Assembly (NCBI RefSeq): GCF_004362525.1
Contig: NZ_SNXS01000005.1
Span: 124,001 to 188,000, forward strand
DNA: 64,000 nt
Direction: 5' to 3'
Source: Roseateles toxinivorans
Lineage (GTDB): Bacteria > Pseudomonadota > Gammaproteobacteria > Burkholderiales > Burkholderiaceae_C
The position numbers were made by a program, and so were the translations under genes. Positions 56,503-64,000 of this stretch are shown one piece after another. Below the pieces are notes generated by a model. That model did no database searches, was not told the origin of the DNA, and saw nothing but the letters and a program-made list of their open reading frames with translations. The first letter of the stretch is position 1; each line of letters opens with the position of its first letter.

Positions 56503-57750
56503 TCAAGCGGTCTTAAACGCCAGCACCTTTGCCCCTGCCCTGAGCTGGTCCAAATAGTCAGCCCATGTCTGCATCATCTGCTGCCGCTGCACCATGTACT
56601 CGGCGCGGTCATAGGCTGAACCCAGTGGTCCGCTCTTGCCGTGCGCCAGCTGGGCCTCCACCACATCGGGATCGATGCCGGGAAGGATCTCTGCCATCAT
56701 CGTGCGCGCCATGGCCCGGAAGCCATGCGCCACATGCTCATCGCCAGCGAAGTCCAGTCGGCGCAGGGCGGCATTCAAGGTGCCGTTGCTCATGGGCCGC
56801 TCGCCGGTGCGCGCCGACGGGAAGACGTACGTGCCGTGCCCTGTCAACGGCTTGAGCGCATTCAGCAAAACCAGAGCTTGCGCTGATAGCGGCACGAGGT
56901 GCGGCCGGCCGTTGAGCTTGCCGTGCGCCGTACGCTTCATGGCCGCGGCAGGAATGGTCAGCAACGCAGCGTCGAGATCCAGCCAGGCCCACTCCATCGC
57001 CTGAACGTTGCCGGGCCGTTGGAAGATGAGCGCAGACAGTTGCAGCGCCGCCCTTGTGGTCGGCTGGCCGGTGTAGCCGTCGATCGCGCGGAGCAGCTCA
57101 CCCGCCTTCACCGGATCCACGATAGCCGCGAAGTTCTGCGCCACGTGCGGCTTGAGAGCCCCGCGCAGATCGGCGGCCGGATTGCGCTCGCAGCGGCCGG
57201 TCTGCACGCCCAAGCGGAACACCTGACCCGCCATCGATAACAGGTCTTGCGCGGTGCTCAAGATTCCCTTGGCCTCGGCCTTCTTCAGCACCGCCAGCAA
57301 CACGGGGGCTTTGATGGAGTCCAGTGGCAACGTGCCCAAATACGGGAACAGATGGTTTTCGCTGGAGCGCAACCATTTGTCGGCGTGGCCCGGGCTCCAA
57401 GTGTCGGCCTTGAGCATGTGGAACTCTCGCGCTACGGCCTCGAAGGTGTTCGCGTTGATGGTGCTGCTGGCGATCTTCTCGGCCTTGCGGGCCTGGACGG
57501 GGTTCACGCCGGCCTGTCGGGTCATGCGGGCTGCGTCCCGTGCCGCACGGGCGGCTTTCAGCGTCACGTCCGGATAGCTGCCGAGCGCCAGGCGCGATTC
57601 CTTCCCGTCTGGGTAGAACTTCCAGAACCAGCGCTTGCTGCCCGAGGGCGCCACCTCCAGGTACAGACCACCGCCATCGGTCAGCCGTCGGCGCTTCAGT
57701 TCAGGAGGGCAGGATGCGTTCTTGCAGGCAGCTTCTGTCAGCGTTGGCAT
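56503..57750 (-). CDS. int: P4-type tyrosine recombinase (integrase)
   Basis: A 415-residue integrase. The N-terminal DUF4102-type arm-binding domain contains LTDGGGLYLEVAPSGSKRWFWKFYPDGKESRLALGSYPDVTL. A SAM-like core-binding domain follows, then the catalytic domain: Arg in IFQRPGNVQAMEW (~243), HGFRAMAR (His-x-x-Arg, ~340), LAHGKSG and the nucleophile Tyr in SAYDRAEY (~382). It lies 236 bp from the tRNA-Ser it presumably uses as target, with GTTCCCC arm-like repeats upstream. Confidence 0.93.
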   Translation of the reverse strand: MPTLTEAACKNASCPPELKRRRLTDGGGLYLEVAPSGSKRWFWKFYPDGKESRLALGSYPDVTLKAARAARDAARMTRQAGVNPVQARKAEKIASSTINANTFEAVAREFHMLKADTWSPGHADKWLRSSENHLFPYLGTLPLDSIKAPVLLAVLKKAEAKGILSTAQDLLSMAGQVFRLGVQTGRCERNPAADLRGALKPHVAQNFAAIVDPVKAGELLRAIDGYTGQPTTRAALQLSALIFQRPGNVQAMEWAWLDLDAALLTIPAAAMKRTAHGKLNGRPHLVPLSAQALVLLNALKPLTGHGTYVFPSARTGERPMSNGTLNAALRRLDFAGDEHVAHGFRAMARTMMAEILPGIDPDVVEAQLAHGKSGPLGSAYDRAEYMVQRQQMMQTWADYLDQLRAGAKVLAFKTA

Positions 57751-57776
57751 GTCGGTGTCCCGGTGTCCCGGTCAAT

Positions 57777-57875
57777 CGGGGAACAGTGGTGTCCCGGTTG
57801 CTGCGGTTGCCCCGGTGCTGTGTTCCCCGGTTTACCCCGATCTGGCCGAAACGTTCCCCGAGATGTTCCCCGGTT
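57777..57875. other. GTTCCCC repeat cluster near right end (probable integrase arm sites)
   Basis: GTTCCCCG occurs at 57822, 57853 and 57865, and inverted (CGGGGAAC) at 57777-57784. Several GTGTCCCGGT units lie just left. The 57852-57875 block is the partner of 42635-42658. The sites lie between int and the tRNA. Confidence 0.65.
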
Positions 57876-57917
57876 TGGGGTGCGCTGTAAAGCACCGTCG
57901 TGATCCAACGTGACATG

Positions 57918-57954
57918 AAAAAAGGCCCCAAGTCGTTGATTTACTTGGGGCCTT
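57918..57954 (-). terminator. Element-borne terminator downstream of tRNA-Ser
   Basis: On the minus strand GGCCCCAAGT pairs with ACTTGGGGCC around a 9-nt loop, followed by six T residues. It lies 33 bp after the tRNA 3' end and replaces the displaced terminator at 42521-42545. Confidence 0.85.
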
Positions 57955-57986
57955 GCTTCGTCGTGAACCGTTGTGATTCACTGTTC

Positions 57987-58074
57987 TGGAGGAGAGGGGG
58001 GGATTCGAACCCCCGAGGCGTTTCCGCCCGCCTGATTTCGAGTCAGGTACATTCAACCACTCTGCCACCTCTCC
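57987..58074 (-). tRNA. tRNA-Ser(CGA)
   Basis: An 88-nt class II tRNA. Acceptor GGAGAGG pairs with CCTCTCC. The anticodon stem-loop CTGACTCGAAATCAG has anticodon CGA at 58038-58040. A long variable arm (GGCGGGCGGAAACGCC) and T-arm (GGGGGTTCGAATCCCCC) are present, and CCA is encoded. Its 3' end is the integration site. It reads UCG codons. Confidence 0.96.
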
Positions 58075-58157
58075 AGGTGTTCTTGGTGTCTATTGAGACA
58101 AGCCTGTGATTATAGCCTAATCCCAGGCCCGTCCCGCAAGACCCGACCGACAATCGA

Positions 58158-59462
<1,305 letters not shown>

Positions 59463-59467
59463 TCAGA

Positions 59468-59513
59468 CAGTTGAGGTCAGAGCTTGCCGGGTACGCCAAG
59501 GTCTGACCCCAAG
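59468..59513 (-). repeat. CTTGCCG-TACC hairpin repeat, copy 3 (ispH-serS spacer)
   Basis: On the minus strand: GGTCAGACCTTGGCGTACC then CGGCAAGCTCTGACCTCAACTG. The inner stem and TACC loop match copies 1 and 2. The outer stem GGTCAGA/TCTGACC differs from copy 1 (GGGCC/GGCCC) but still pairs. It lies just before serS. Confidence 0.75.
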
Positions 59514-59583
59514 GAAATCAGATGGCAATTCTATGAAAGCAAAACGGCGCCACCGTGGCGCCGCATCTAGCGAAGCGCCACGA

Positions 59584-60573
59584 TCAAGATCGCGAGGAAC
59601 TCACCTCGGCCATGGACTTGTCGCCCAGGCCCAGCGGCAGCGGGAACTGTATCGTCTCCTCGACGCCGCTCAAGCGCCGCACCGAGGTGGCGCCCATGGC
59701 ACGCAGCCGGGCGATGACCTCGGTGACGAGGATGTCGGGGGCGGAGGCGCCGGCCGTCAGGCCCACGCGGCTGCGGCCCTCCAGCCATTCGGGCAGCAGG
59801 TCTTCGGGGCTGTCCACCATATAGGCCGGCGTCCCCAGGCGTTCGGCCAGTTCGCGCAGGCGGTTGCTGTTCGAGCTGGTCGGGCTGCCGACGACGACCA
59901 CCACCTCGACCTGGGGCGCCATCACCTTGACGGCGTCCTGGCGGTTCTGCGTGGCGTAGCAGATGTCCTGCTGCTTGGGCTCGCGCACCTGGGGGAAGCG
60001 GGCCTTCACGGCGGCCAGTATCTCGGCCGCGTCATCGACGCTGAGCGTGGTCTGCGTGACCACCGCCAGCTTGGTGTCGGGCGCCAAGTCAACCTTGGCC
60101 ACATCGGCCACTTCCTCGACCAGATGGATGCCGGCATTGAGCTGGCCCATCGTGCCCTCGACCTCGGGATGCCCCTTGTGGCCGATCATGATGAATTGAT
60201 AGCCTTCCTTGTTCAGCTTGGCCACCTCCACATGGACCTTGGTGACCAGCGGGCAGGTGGCGTCGAAGACATGGAAGCCACGCTCGGCCGCCTCGCGGCG
60301 AACCGCCTGGCTGACGCCATGGGCGCTGAACACCAGCGTCGCGCCGGGCGGCACCTCGGCCAGGTCCTCGATGAAGATCGCGCCCTTGGATTTGAGGTCG
60401 TTGACCACATAGGTGTTGTGCACGATCTCGTGGCGCACATAGATGGGCGCGCCGAACTTGATCAGTGCCCGCTCGACGATTTCGATCGCGCGATCGACAC
60501 CGGCGCAAAAGCCGCGCGGCTCGGCCAGCACGACTTCCTGCAAATTCACACCGGACACGCTGGACATCGTCAT
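59584..60573 (-). CDS. ispH: 4-hydroxy-3-methylbut-2-enyl diphosphate reductase
   Basis: A 329-residue iron-sulfur enzyme making IPP and DMAPP in the last MEP step. The three cluster cysteines are in [27 protein letters not shown] and [11 protein letters not shown]. The ATG at 60573 overlaps the fkpB stop (TGATG); GTG one codon earlier is possible. The fkpB-ispH order is as in E. coli. Confidence 0.96.
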   Translation of the reverse strand: MTMSSVSGVNLQEVVLAEPRGFCAGVDRAIEIVERALIKFGAPIYVRHEIVHNTYVVNDLKSKGAIFIEDLAEVPPGATLVFSAHGVSQAVRREAAERGFHVFDATCPLVTKVHVEVAKLNKEGYQFIMIGHKGHPEVEGTMGQLNAGIHLVEEVADVAKVDLAPDTKLAVVTQTTLSVDDAAEILAAVKARFPQVREPKQQDICYATQNRQDAVKVMAPQVEVVVVVGSPTSSNSNRLRELAERLGTPAYMVDSPEDLLPEWLEGRSRVGLTAGASAPDILVTEVIARLRAMGATSVRRLSGVEETIQFPLPLGLGDKSMAEVSSSRS

Positions 60574-61016
60574 CACAACACCCCTATCACTTGCACTTCG
60601 AAGCTCACCGGCTGGCCGGCCAGCGGGTGGTTGAAGTCGAACAGCAGCCAGTCCTCGCCCACCTCGCGCACCAGACCGGCATAGCTGCCGCGGCCGTCCG
60701 GCGTCGGAAACTGCACCACGTCCCCGATCGAATACTGTTCGTCCGGGTCGCCCAGCTCGTGCAGCAGACTGAGCTTGACGCGCTGCAGCAGTTCGGGGTT
60801 GCGCTCGCCAAAGGCCTCGCCGGGGGCCAAGTCCAGGGTCACCCGCGTGCCCTCGGCCAGGCCCAGCAGGCGCGCCTCGATGGCCGGCGCCAGTTCCCCG
60901 GCGCCCAGAGACAGGGTGGCCGGTTTGTCGGCAAAGGTATTGATCAAGTCGTTACCATCGGGCCCTGCCAGACGGTAATGCAGGGTCAGGAAAGACCCTG
61001 TTTGGATGAGATTCAC
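60573..61016 (-). CDS. fkpB: FKBP-type peptidyl-prolyl isomerase (SlyD-like)
   Basis: A 147-residue protein from GTG 61016. [62 protein letters not shown] spans the FKBP domain with the SlyD-type inserted flap. It probably assists folding in the cytoplasm. A longer frame reaching 61286 reads antisense to radC and is rejected. It is divergent from radC and coupled to ispH. Confidence 0.9.
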   Translation of the reverse strand: MNLIQTGSFLTLHYRLAGPDGNDLINTFADKPATLSLGAGELAPAIEARLLGLAEGTRVTLDLAPGEAFGERNPELLQRVKLSLLHELGDPDEQYSIGDVVQFPTPDGRGSYAGLVREVGEDWLLFDFNHPLAGQPVSFEVQVIGVL

Positions 61017-61127
61017 GTGACGGCCTTGTTCGCTAGACTGCGCGGATTTTAGGCTGCCCGCGCCCTCTGCCCCGGTCAGGCCCCGGGGAATCCCTTGATC
61101 TGGGTCCAAAATCACCTTGTACCCACC

Positions 61128-61802
61128 ATGCCACTCGACCATTTGCCCCCCGATGCCCGACCGCGCGAGAAGCTGCTCGCCCGCGGCCCTGCGGCGCTGG
61201 CCGATGCCGAATTGCTGGCCCTGCTGCTGCGCACCGGCATCAAGGGCACCTCGGTGCTGCAGCTGGCCCAGCAGTTGCTGGACCAACTCGGTGGCTGGCG
61301 CGGCCTGCTGCAGGCCAGTCTTGCCGATCTGGCCAGAATCAAGGGCCTGGGGCCGGCCAAGCGGGCCGAAATCGCGGCCGTGCTGGAGATCAGCCGGCGC
61401 TCGCTGCTGCAGCAGCTGGCCGAGCGGCCGGTATTCAACTCACCCGAGGCGGTCAAGACCTACCTGCGCCTGCAGCTCGGCAACCTCAGCCACGAGGTCT
61501 TCGCCGTGCTGTTCCTGGACTCGCAGCACAGGCTGATCGCGCTGGAACAGATGTTCCAGGGCAGCCTGACACAGACCAGCGTCTATCCAAGAGAAGTGCT
61601 CAAGCGCGCGCTGGCGCTGAATGCCGGCGCGGTGATACTGGCCCACAACCACCCTTCCGGCGTGGCCGAGCCGTCGCGTGCCGACGAGCTGCTGACCCAT
61701 GGACTGCGCGACGCCTTGGCCTTCATCGACGTGCGGGTGCTGGACCATATGGTGGTCGGCGCGTCCGAGGTGGTGTCGCTGGCCGAGCGGGGCCAGCTGT
61801 GA
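61128..61802 (+). CDS. radC: RadC family protein (JAB/MPN domain)
   Basis: A 224-residue protein with an N-terminal helix-hairpin-helix ([20 protein letters not shown]) and a C-terminal JAMM motif [15 protein letters not shown] holding the metal-binding His, His and Asp. RadC was named for DNA repair but its real function is unresolved. The start at 61128 is the first ATG with a usual RadC N-terminus ([17 protein letters not shown]). The smr gene overlaps its stop. Confidence 0.93.
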   Translation: MPLDHLPPDARPREKLLARGPAALADAELLALLLRTGIKGTSVLQLAQQLLDQLGGWRGLLQASLADLARIKGLGPAKRAEIAAVLEISRRSLLQQLAERPVFNSPEAVKTYLRLQLGNLSHEVFAVLFLDSQHRLIALEQMFQGSLTQTSVYPREVLKRALALNAGAVILAHNHPSGVAEPSRADELLTHGLRDALAFIDVRVLDHMVVGASEVVSLAERGQL

Positions 61803-62449
61803 GGCGCACCACGCCACTGAAGGCCCTGCAGGACCTACAGGACCTGAAACGCACGCTGGCCCAGGCACGCGAAGAGGCCGCGGCACAGGCGGCGGCACGC
61901 GAGGCCGAACGCCAGCGCTTGTTGCACGAGCAGCAGCTGTTCACCCGCACCGTCGGCCCGGTCACGCCGCTGGTGGCGGCCATACGAGCCGAGCTGAAGC
62001 GCGCCAAACCCAGCCCCGAGCCGCGTCAGCGCGAGCAGGACGAGCAGCAGGCGCTGCGCCAGGCGCTGTCGGACGACTTTGACGTCGATTCGCTGCTCGA
62101 AACCGACGAGGCCTTGTCGTTCCGCCGCACCAATATCAGCCAGGAGGTGGTGCGCAAGCTGCGCCGCGGCCACTGGTCGCTTCAGGGCCAGATCGATCTG
62201 CATGGCCTGCGCCGCGACGAGGCCCGAGAGTCGCTGGGCGAGTTCATCCACCACGCCGCCCGCACCGGCATGCGCTGCGTGCGCGTGGTCCATGGCAAGG
62301 GCAATGGCTCGCCGGGCCGGGAGCCGGTGCTGAAGGCCCGCGTGCGGCGCTGGCTGGTGCAAAAGCAGGAGGTGCTGGCCTTCACGCAGGCGCGTGCGAG
62401 CGAGGGCGGCAACGGGGCGCTGATCGTGTTGCTGCAGGGAGCAAGCTAG
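61799..62449 (+). CDS. Smr (MutS2 C-terminal) domain protein
   Basis: A 216-residue protein starting GTG (GTGA overlap with radC). A charged coiled region (about residues 10-45) precedes a C-terminal Smr nuclease domain: [23 protein letters not shown] and [26 protein letters not shown]. Smr proteins cut nucleic acids, including RNA in ribosome rescue. It is co-transcribed with radC. Confidence 0.92.
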   Translation: MRRTTPLKALQDLQDLKRTLAQAREEAAAQAAAREAERQRLLHEQQLFTRTVGPVTPLVAAIRAELKRAKPSPEPRQREQDEQQALRQALSDDFDVDSLLETDEALSFRRTNISQEVVRKLRRGHWSLQGQIDLHGLRRDEARESLGEFIHHAARTGMRCVRVVHGKGNGSPGREPVLKARVRRWLVQKQEVLAFTQARASEGGNGALIVLLQGAS

Positions 62450-62450
62450 C

Positions 62451-62484
62451 AGGCTGTCGGGCTTGGGGTCGAGCCCGACAGCCT
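62451..62484. terminator. Strong hairpin between convergent smr and truncated-hemoglobin genes
   Basis: AGGCTGTCGGGCT and AGCCCGACAGCCT form a perfect 13-bp stem with an 8-nt loop. There is no T-tract, but the position between two convergent stop codons suggests a bidirectional terminator. Confidence 0.7.
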
Positions 62485-62485
62485 C

Positions 62486-62890
62486 CTAGGCCGGGCAGTT
62501 CCTCATCCAGTCGGCGGTGCCGAAAAACGCATCGGCCAGGCGCTGCTCCAGCACCGGATCAAACCCCAGCTCCTGCATCGCCTGGCGCATGCACAGCATC
62601 CACTGGTCGCGTTCGGCAATGCCGATGGCAAAGGGCATGTGGCGGGCGCGCAGGCGCGGATGGCCGAAGCGTTCGATGTAGTGGTCGGGACCGCCCAGCC
62701 AGCCACAGAGAAACCAGTTCAGCTTGTCGCGGGAGCCGTCGAGCGTGGTGGGATGGATTGCCCGCAGCCTGGCATAACCGGGCTCGAGGTCCATCAGATC
62801 GTAAAAGCGATCGACCAGGGCGCGCACGGCGGGCTCGCCGCCCAGCAGGTCAAAGGCCGTGGTCTGGCCGCCTTGTTCAGTTTCTGACAT
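62486..62890 (-). CDS. Group II truncated hemoglobin
   Basis: A 134-residue 2-on-2 globin. RFYDLMDLEPGYARLRAIHP, FLCGWLGGPDHYIERFGHPRLRARHMPFAIGIAERDQWMLCM contain the proximal His region and the Trp of group II (GlbO-like) proteins. Probable roles are O2 or NO binding in the cytoplasm. It is followed on the same strand by nothing in the window and converges with smr. Confidence 0.93.
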   Translation of the reverse strand: MSETEQGGQTTAFDLLGGEPAVRALVDRFYDLMDLEPGYARLRAIHPTTLDGSRDKLNWFLCGWLGGPDHYIERFGHPRLRARHMPFAIGIAERDQWMLCMRQAMQELGFDPVLEQRLADAFFGTADWMRNCPA

Positions 62891-62917
62891 CGGAAAACGT
62901 CCAGGGCTGAGGGCAGA

Positions 62918-63718
62918 TCACTCGCACAGCTTGGCTGCCAAGGCGCGTATCGCCTGGGCCGCTTCGGAGCCCGGATAGACCTCCATCAGCAGCTGGCGGC
63001 GACGTACCGATTCGCGCACCGCGTTGTCGCTGCGCACCTCGCCCAGCAGCTCCAGCTTCACCGGCTGGGGCAGGCCCACGTCGACGAAGCGCTGCACCAC
63101 CTGCTGCAGCTGGTTGCGCACCGTCTTGCCCTCACCGAGCTGCTGGACCTGATTCACCAGCAGGCCGATGTGGCGGCGCTCCTGCTGCGTGGCCAGCACC
63201 TTGATGGTGGCATAGGCATCGGTCATCGAGGTCGGCTCGGGCGTGGCCACGACCAGCACCTGCTCGGCCAGCGAGATGGCAAAGAGCACCACATCGGAGA
63301 TGCCGGCGCCGGTGTCCAGCAAGACCCAGTCGAAACGGGGCTTGACCTGGTCGATGATCTGCAAGAGCTTGTCGCGCACCTCGGGCGTCAGCCGCGAGTA
63401 CTCGACCAGCCCGGAGCCGGCCAGCAGCACGAAGAAACCGCCGGGCGCGGGCAGGATCGCGTCTTCCAGGGTCGCCTTGTCGGTAAAGACGTCGTGCAGG
63501 GTGATCTTGGGGTACAGGTTCAGCACCACATCCAGATTGGCCAGGCCCAGGTCGGCGTCCAGCACCAGTACGCGCTCGCCGCGTGCGGCCAGGGCCGCGG
63601 CCAGATTGGCGGTGACGAAGGTCTTGCCCACGCCCCCCTTGCCGCTGGTCACCGCCAGCGTGCGGGCCACGGCGCGCCGGGCGCCGGGTTTGGTGGCAGT
63701 CGCAGTGATCGTGCTCAT
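62918..63718 (-). CDS. MinD/ParA-family ATPase, FlhG/FleN-like
   Basis: A 266-residue deviant-Walker ATPase. TSGKGGVGKTFVTANLAAALA (about residues 24-44), VLDADLGLANLDVVLNLYP and DWVLLDTGAGISDVVLF are present. The DADLGLANLDVLL-type motif is shared with FlhG/FleN, which limits flagellar number. No flhF or flagellar gene lies in the window, so a broader polar-organiser role is possible. It starts by ATGA overlap with a GGDEF gene. Confidence 0.85.
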   Translation of the reverse strand: MSTITATATKPGARRAVARTLAVTSGKGGVGKTFVTANLAAALAARGERVLVLDADLGLANLDVVLNLYPKITLHDVFTDKATLEDAILPAPGGFFVLLAGSGLVEYSRLTPEVRDKLLQIIDQVKPRFDWVLLDTGAGISDVVLFAISLAEQVLVVATPEPTSMTDAYATIKVLATQQERRHIGLLVNQVQQLGEGKTVRNQLQQVVQRFVDVGLPQPVKLELLGEVRSDNAVRESVRRRQLLMEVYPGSEAAQAIRALAAKLCE

Positions 63719-64000
63719 TCAACTTCCTGAAACTGCGTGGCTGCGAACAGCATGCCTTTTTCCTCGGCGCTGACCAGGCATTCGGCCTGGGGCTCCAGAC
63801 AGGCGCGGTTACGACCCTCGGCCTTGGCACGGTAGAGCTGGCGATCGGCCCGCTCCATCCACAGCAGGGCCGAGGAGCGCACCCATTGCGGGGCGAAGGC
63901 GCCGCCGAGGCTGACGGTCACCGCCAGCGATTTGCCGGGCGCCACCTGCACATTCAATTCCGACACCATCTGCCGCACCCGCTCGGCCACCGTGCGGCCG
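63715..64000 (-). CDS. Diguanylate cyclase (GGDEF), C-terminal end only
   Basis: The frame is open to the window edge and shows the C-terminal part of a GGDEF domain: VAERVRQMVSELNV, VTVSLGGAFAPQ and ERADRQLYRAKAEGRNR. It ends with the unusual tail EEKGMLFAATQFQEVE. The catalytic GG(D/E)EF loop lies outside the window. It is translationally coupled to the MinD/FlhG-like ATPase. Confidence 0.85.
   Translation of the reverse strand, partial: GRTVAERVRQMVSELNVQVAPGKSLAVTVSLGGAFAPQWVRSSALLWMERADRQLYRAKAEGRNRACLEPQAECLVSAEEKGMLFAATQFQEVE

Larger units (their letters stand above)
42561..57989. mobile_element. 15.4-kb tRNA-Ser-integrated phage-satellite-like element
   Basis: Bounded on the right by tRNA-Ser(CGA), whose 3' end (TGGAGGAG on the plus strand, 57987-57994) is repeated at 42561-42568. 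It encodes a P4-type integrase next to the tRNA, an AlpA-type regulator, a replication module (DUF1376 protein, DnaB helicase), a terminase small subunit, two internal-virion-like proteins and a PAPS-reductase-like protein, plus a PanA-type toxin-antitoxin pair. Large terminase, portal, capsid, tail tube and lysis genes are absent. Paired GTTCCCC motifs lie inside both ends. A defective prophage is the alternative reading. Confidence 0.85.

Noticed and set aside
42888-57750. Interpretation as an ordinary intact prophage
   Set aside because: No large terminase, portal, capsid, tail tube, holin or endolysin is encoded, and terS is in the wrong order relative to virion genes.

Overview
The window looks like chromosome of a GC-rich betaproteobacterium of the order Burkholderiales, probably near Roseateles, Pelomonas or Paucibacter. 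This is an inference from gene content: a PEP-CTERM protein, a UbiM-like hydroxylase, a liv-type transporter tied to aromatic-acid CoA chemistry, and the fkpB-ispH pair. No 16S gene is present to test it.

Layout. (1) 1-9870 is a maltodextrin locus. A partial glycogen/maltodextrin phosphorylase gene diverges from malK-malE-malF-malG-amylase-aldo/keto reductase, and three related 15-bp palindromes lie between them. (2) 9872-24371 (minus) is one long operon for anthranilate breakdown through CoA thioesters: a 2-aminobenzoyl-CoA monooxygenase/reductase fusion, SDR, MarR regulator, enoyl-CoA hydratase, acyl-CoA dehydrogenase, 2-aminobenzoate-CoA ligase, a five-gene branched-chain-amino-acid-type ABC transporter, thioesterase, RidA and glutaryl-CoA dehydrogenase. 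(3) 24587-27432 (plus) is kynB-kynU-kynA, which turns tryptophan into anthranilate. Regions 2 and 3 diverge from a control region with a 17-bp palindrome that contains a TTGACA box, so together they read as a complete tryptophan-to-central-metabolism route. (4) 27529-42506 holds chromosomal genes: hybrid PAS sensor kinase, aminopeptidase P, two small exported proteins, two YkuD-type L,D-transpeptidases, a LytTR/LytS two-component system, DsrE and PEP-CTERM proteins, a glycosyltransferase, UbiM-like hydroxylase with bacteriohemerythrin, and ThpR.

(5) 42561-57989 is a 15.4-kb integrated element at the 3' end of tRNA-Ser(CGA). Its minus strand encodes P4-type integrase, AlpA-type regulator, a 77-aa protein, a DUF1376 replication protein, DnaB-type helicase, an unrecognised protein, two podophage-like internal virion proteins flanking a PAPS-reductase-like protein, and a terminase small subunit. 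It has no large terminase, portal, capsid or lysis gene. The plus strand carries short phage-type regulators, and a Panacea (PanA)-type antitoxin with a putative toxin sits at the left end. This gene set fits a phage satellite better than a simply deleted prophage and is the most notable system in the window. Paired GTTCCCC sites mark both ends, and the tRNA's presumed original terminator is found stranded 15 kb away.

(6) 57987-64000 is core chromosome: tRNA-Ser, serS, ispH, fkpB, radC, an Smr-domain gene, truncated hemoglobin, a MinD/FlhG-like ATPase and a partial GGDEF protein.

Three families of structured intergenic repeats occur between co-directional genes. They are a ~365-bp double-hairpin element (two copies), a ~46-bp hairpin with compensatory stem changes (three copies and a fragment), and a GTAGCCCGGAT inverted pair. 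In the first two families every copy has the same orientation relative to transcription.
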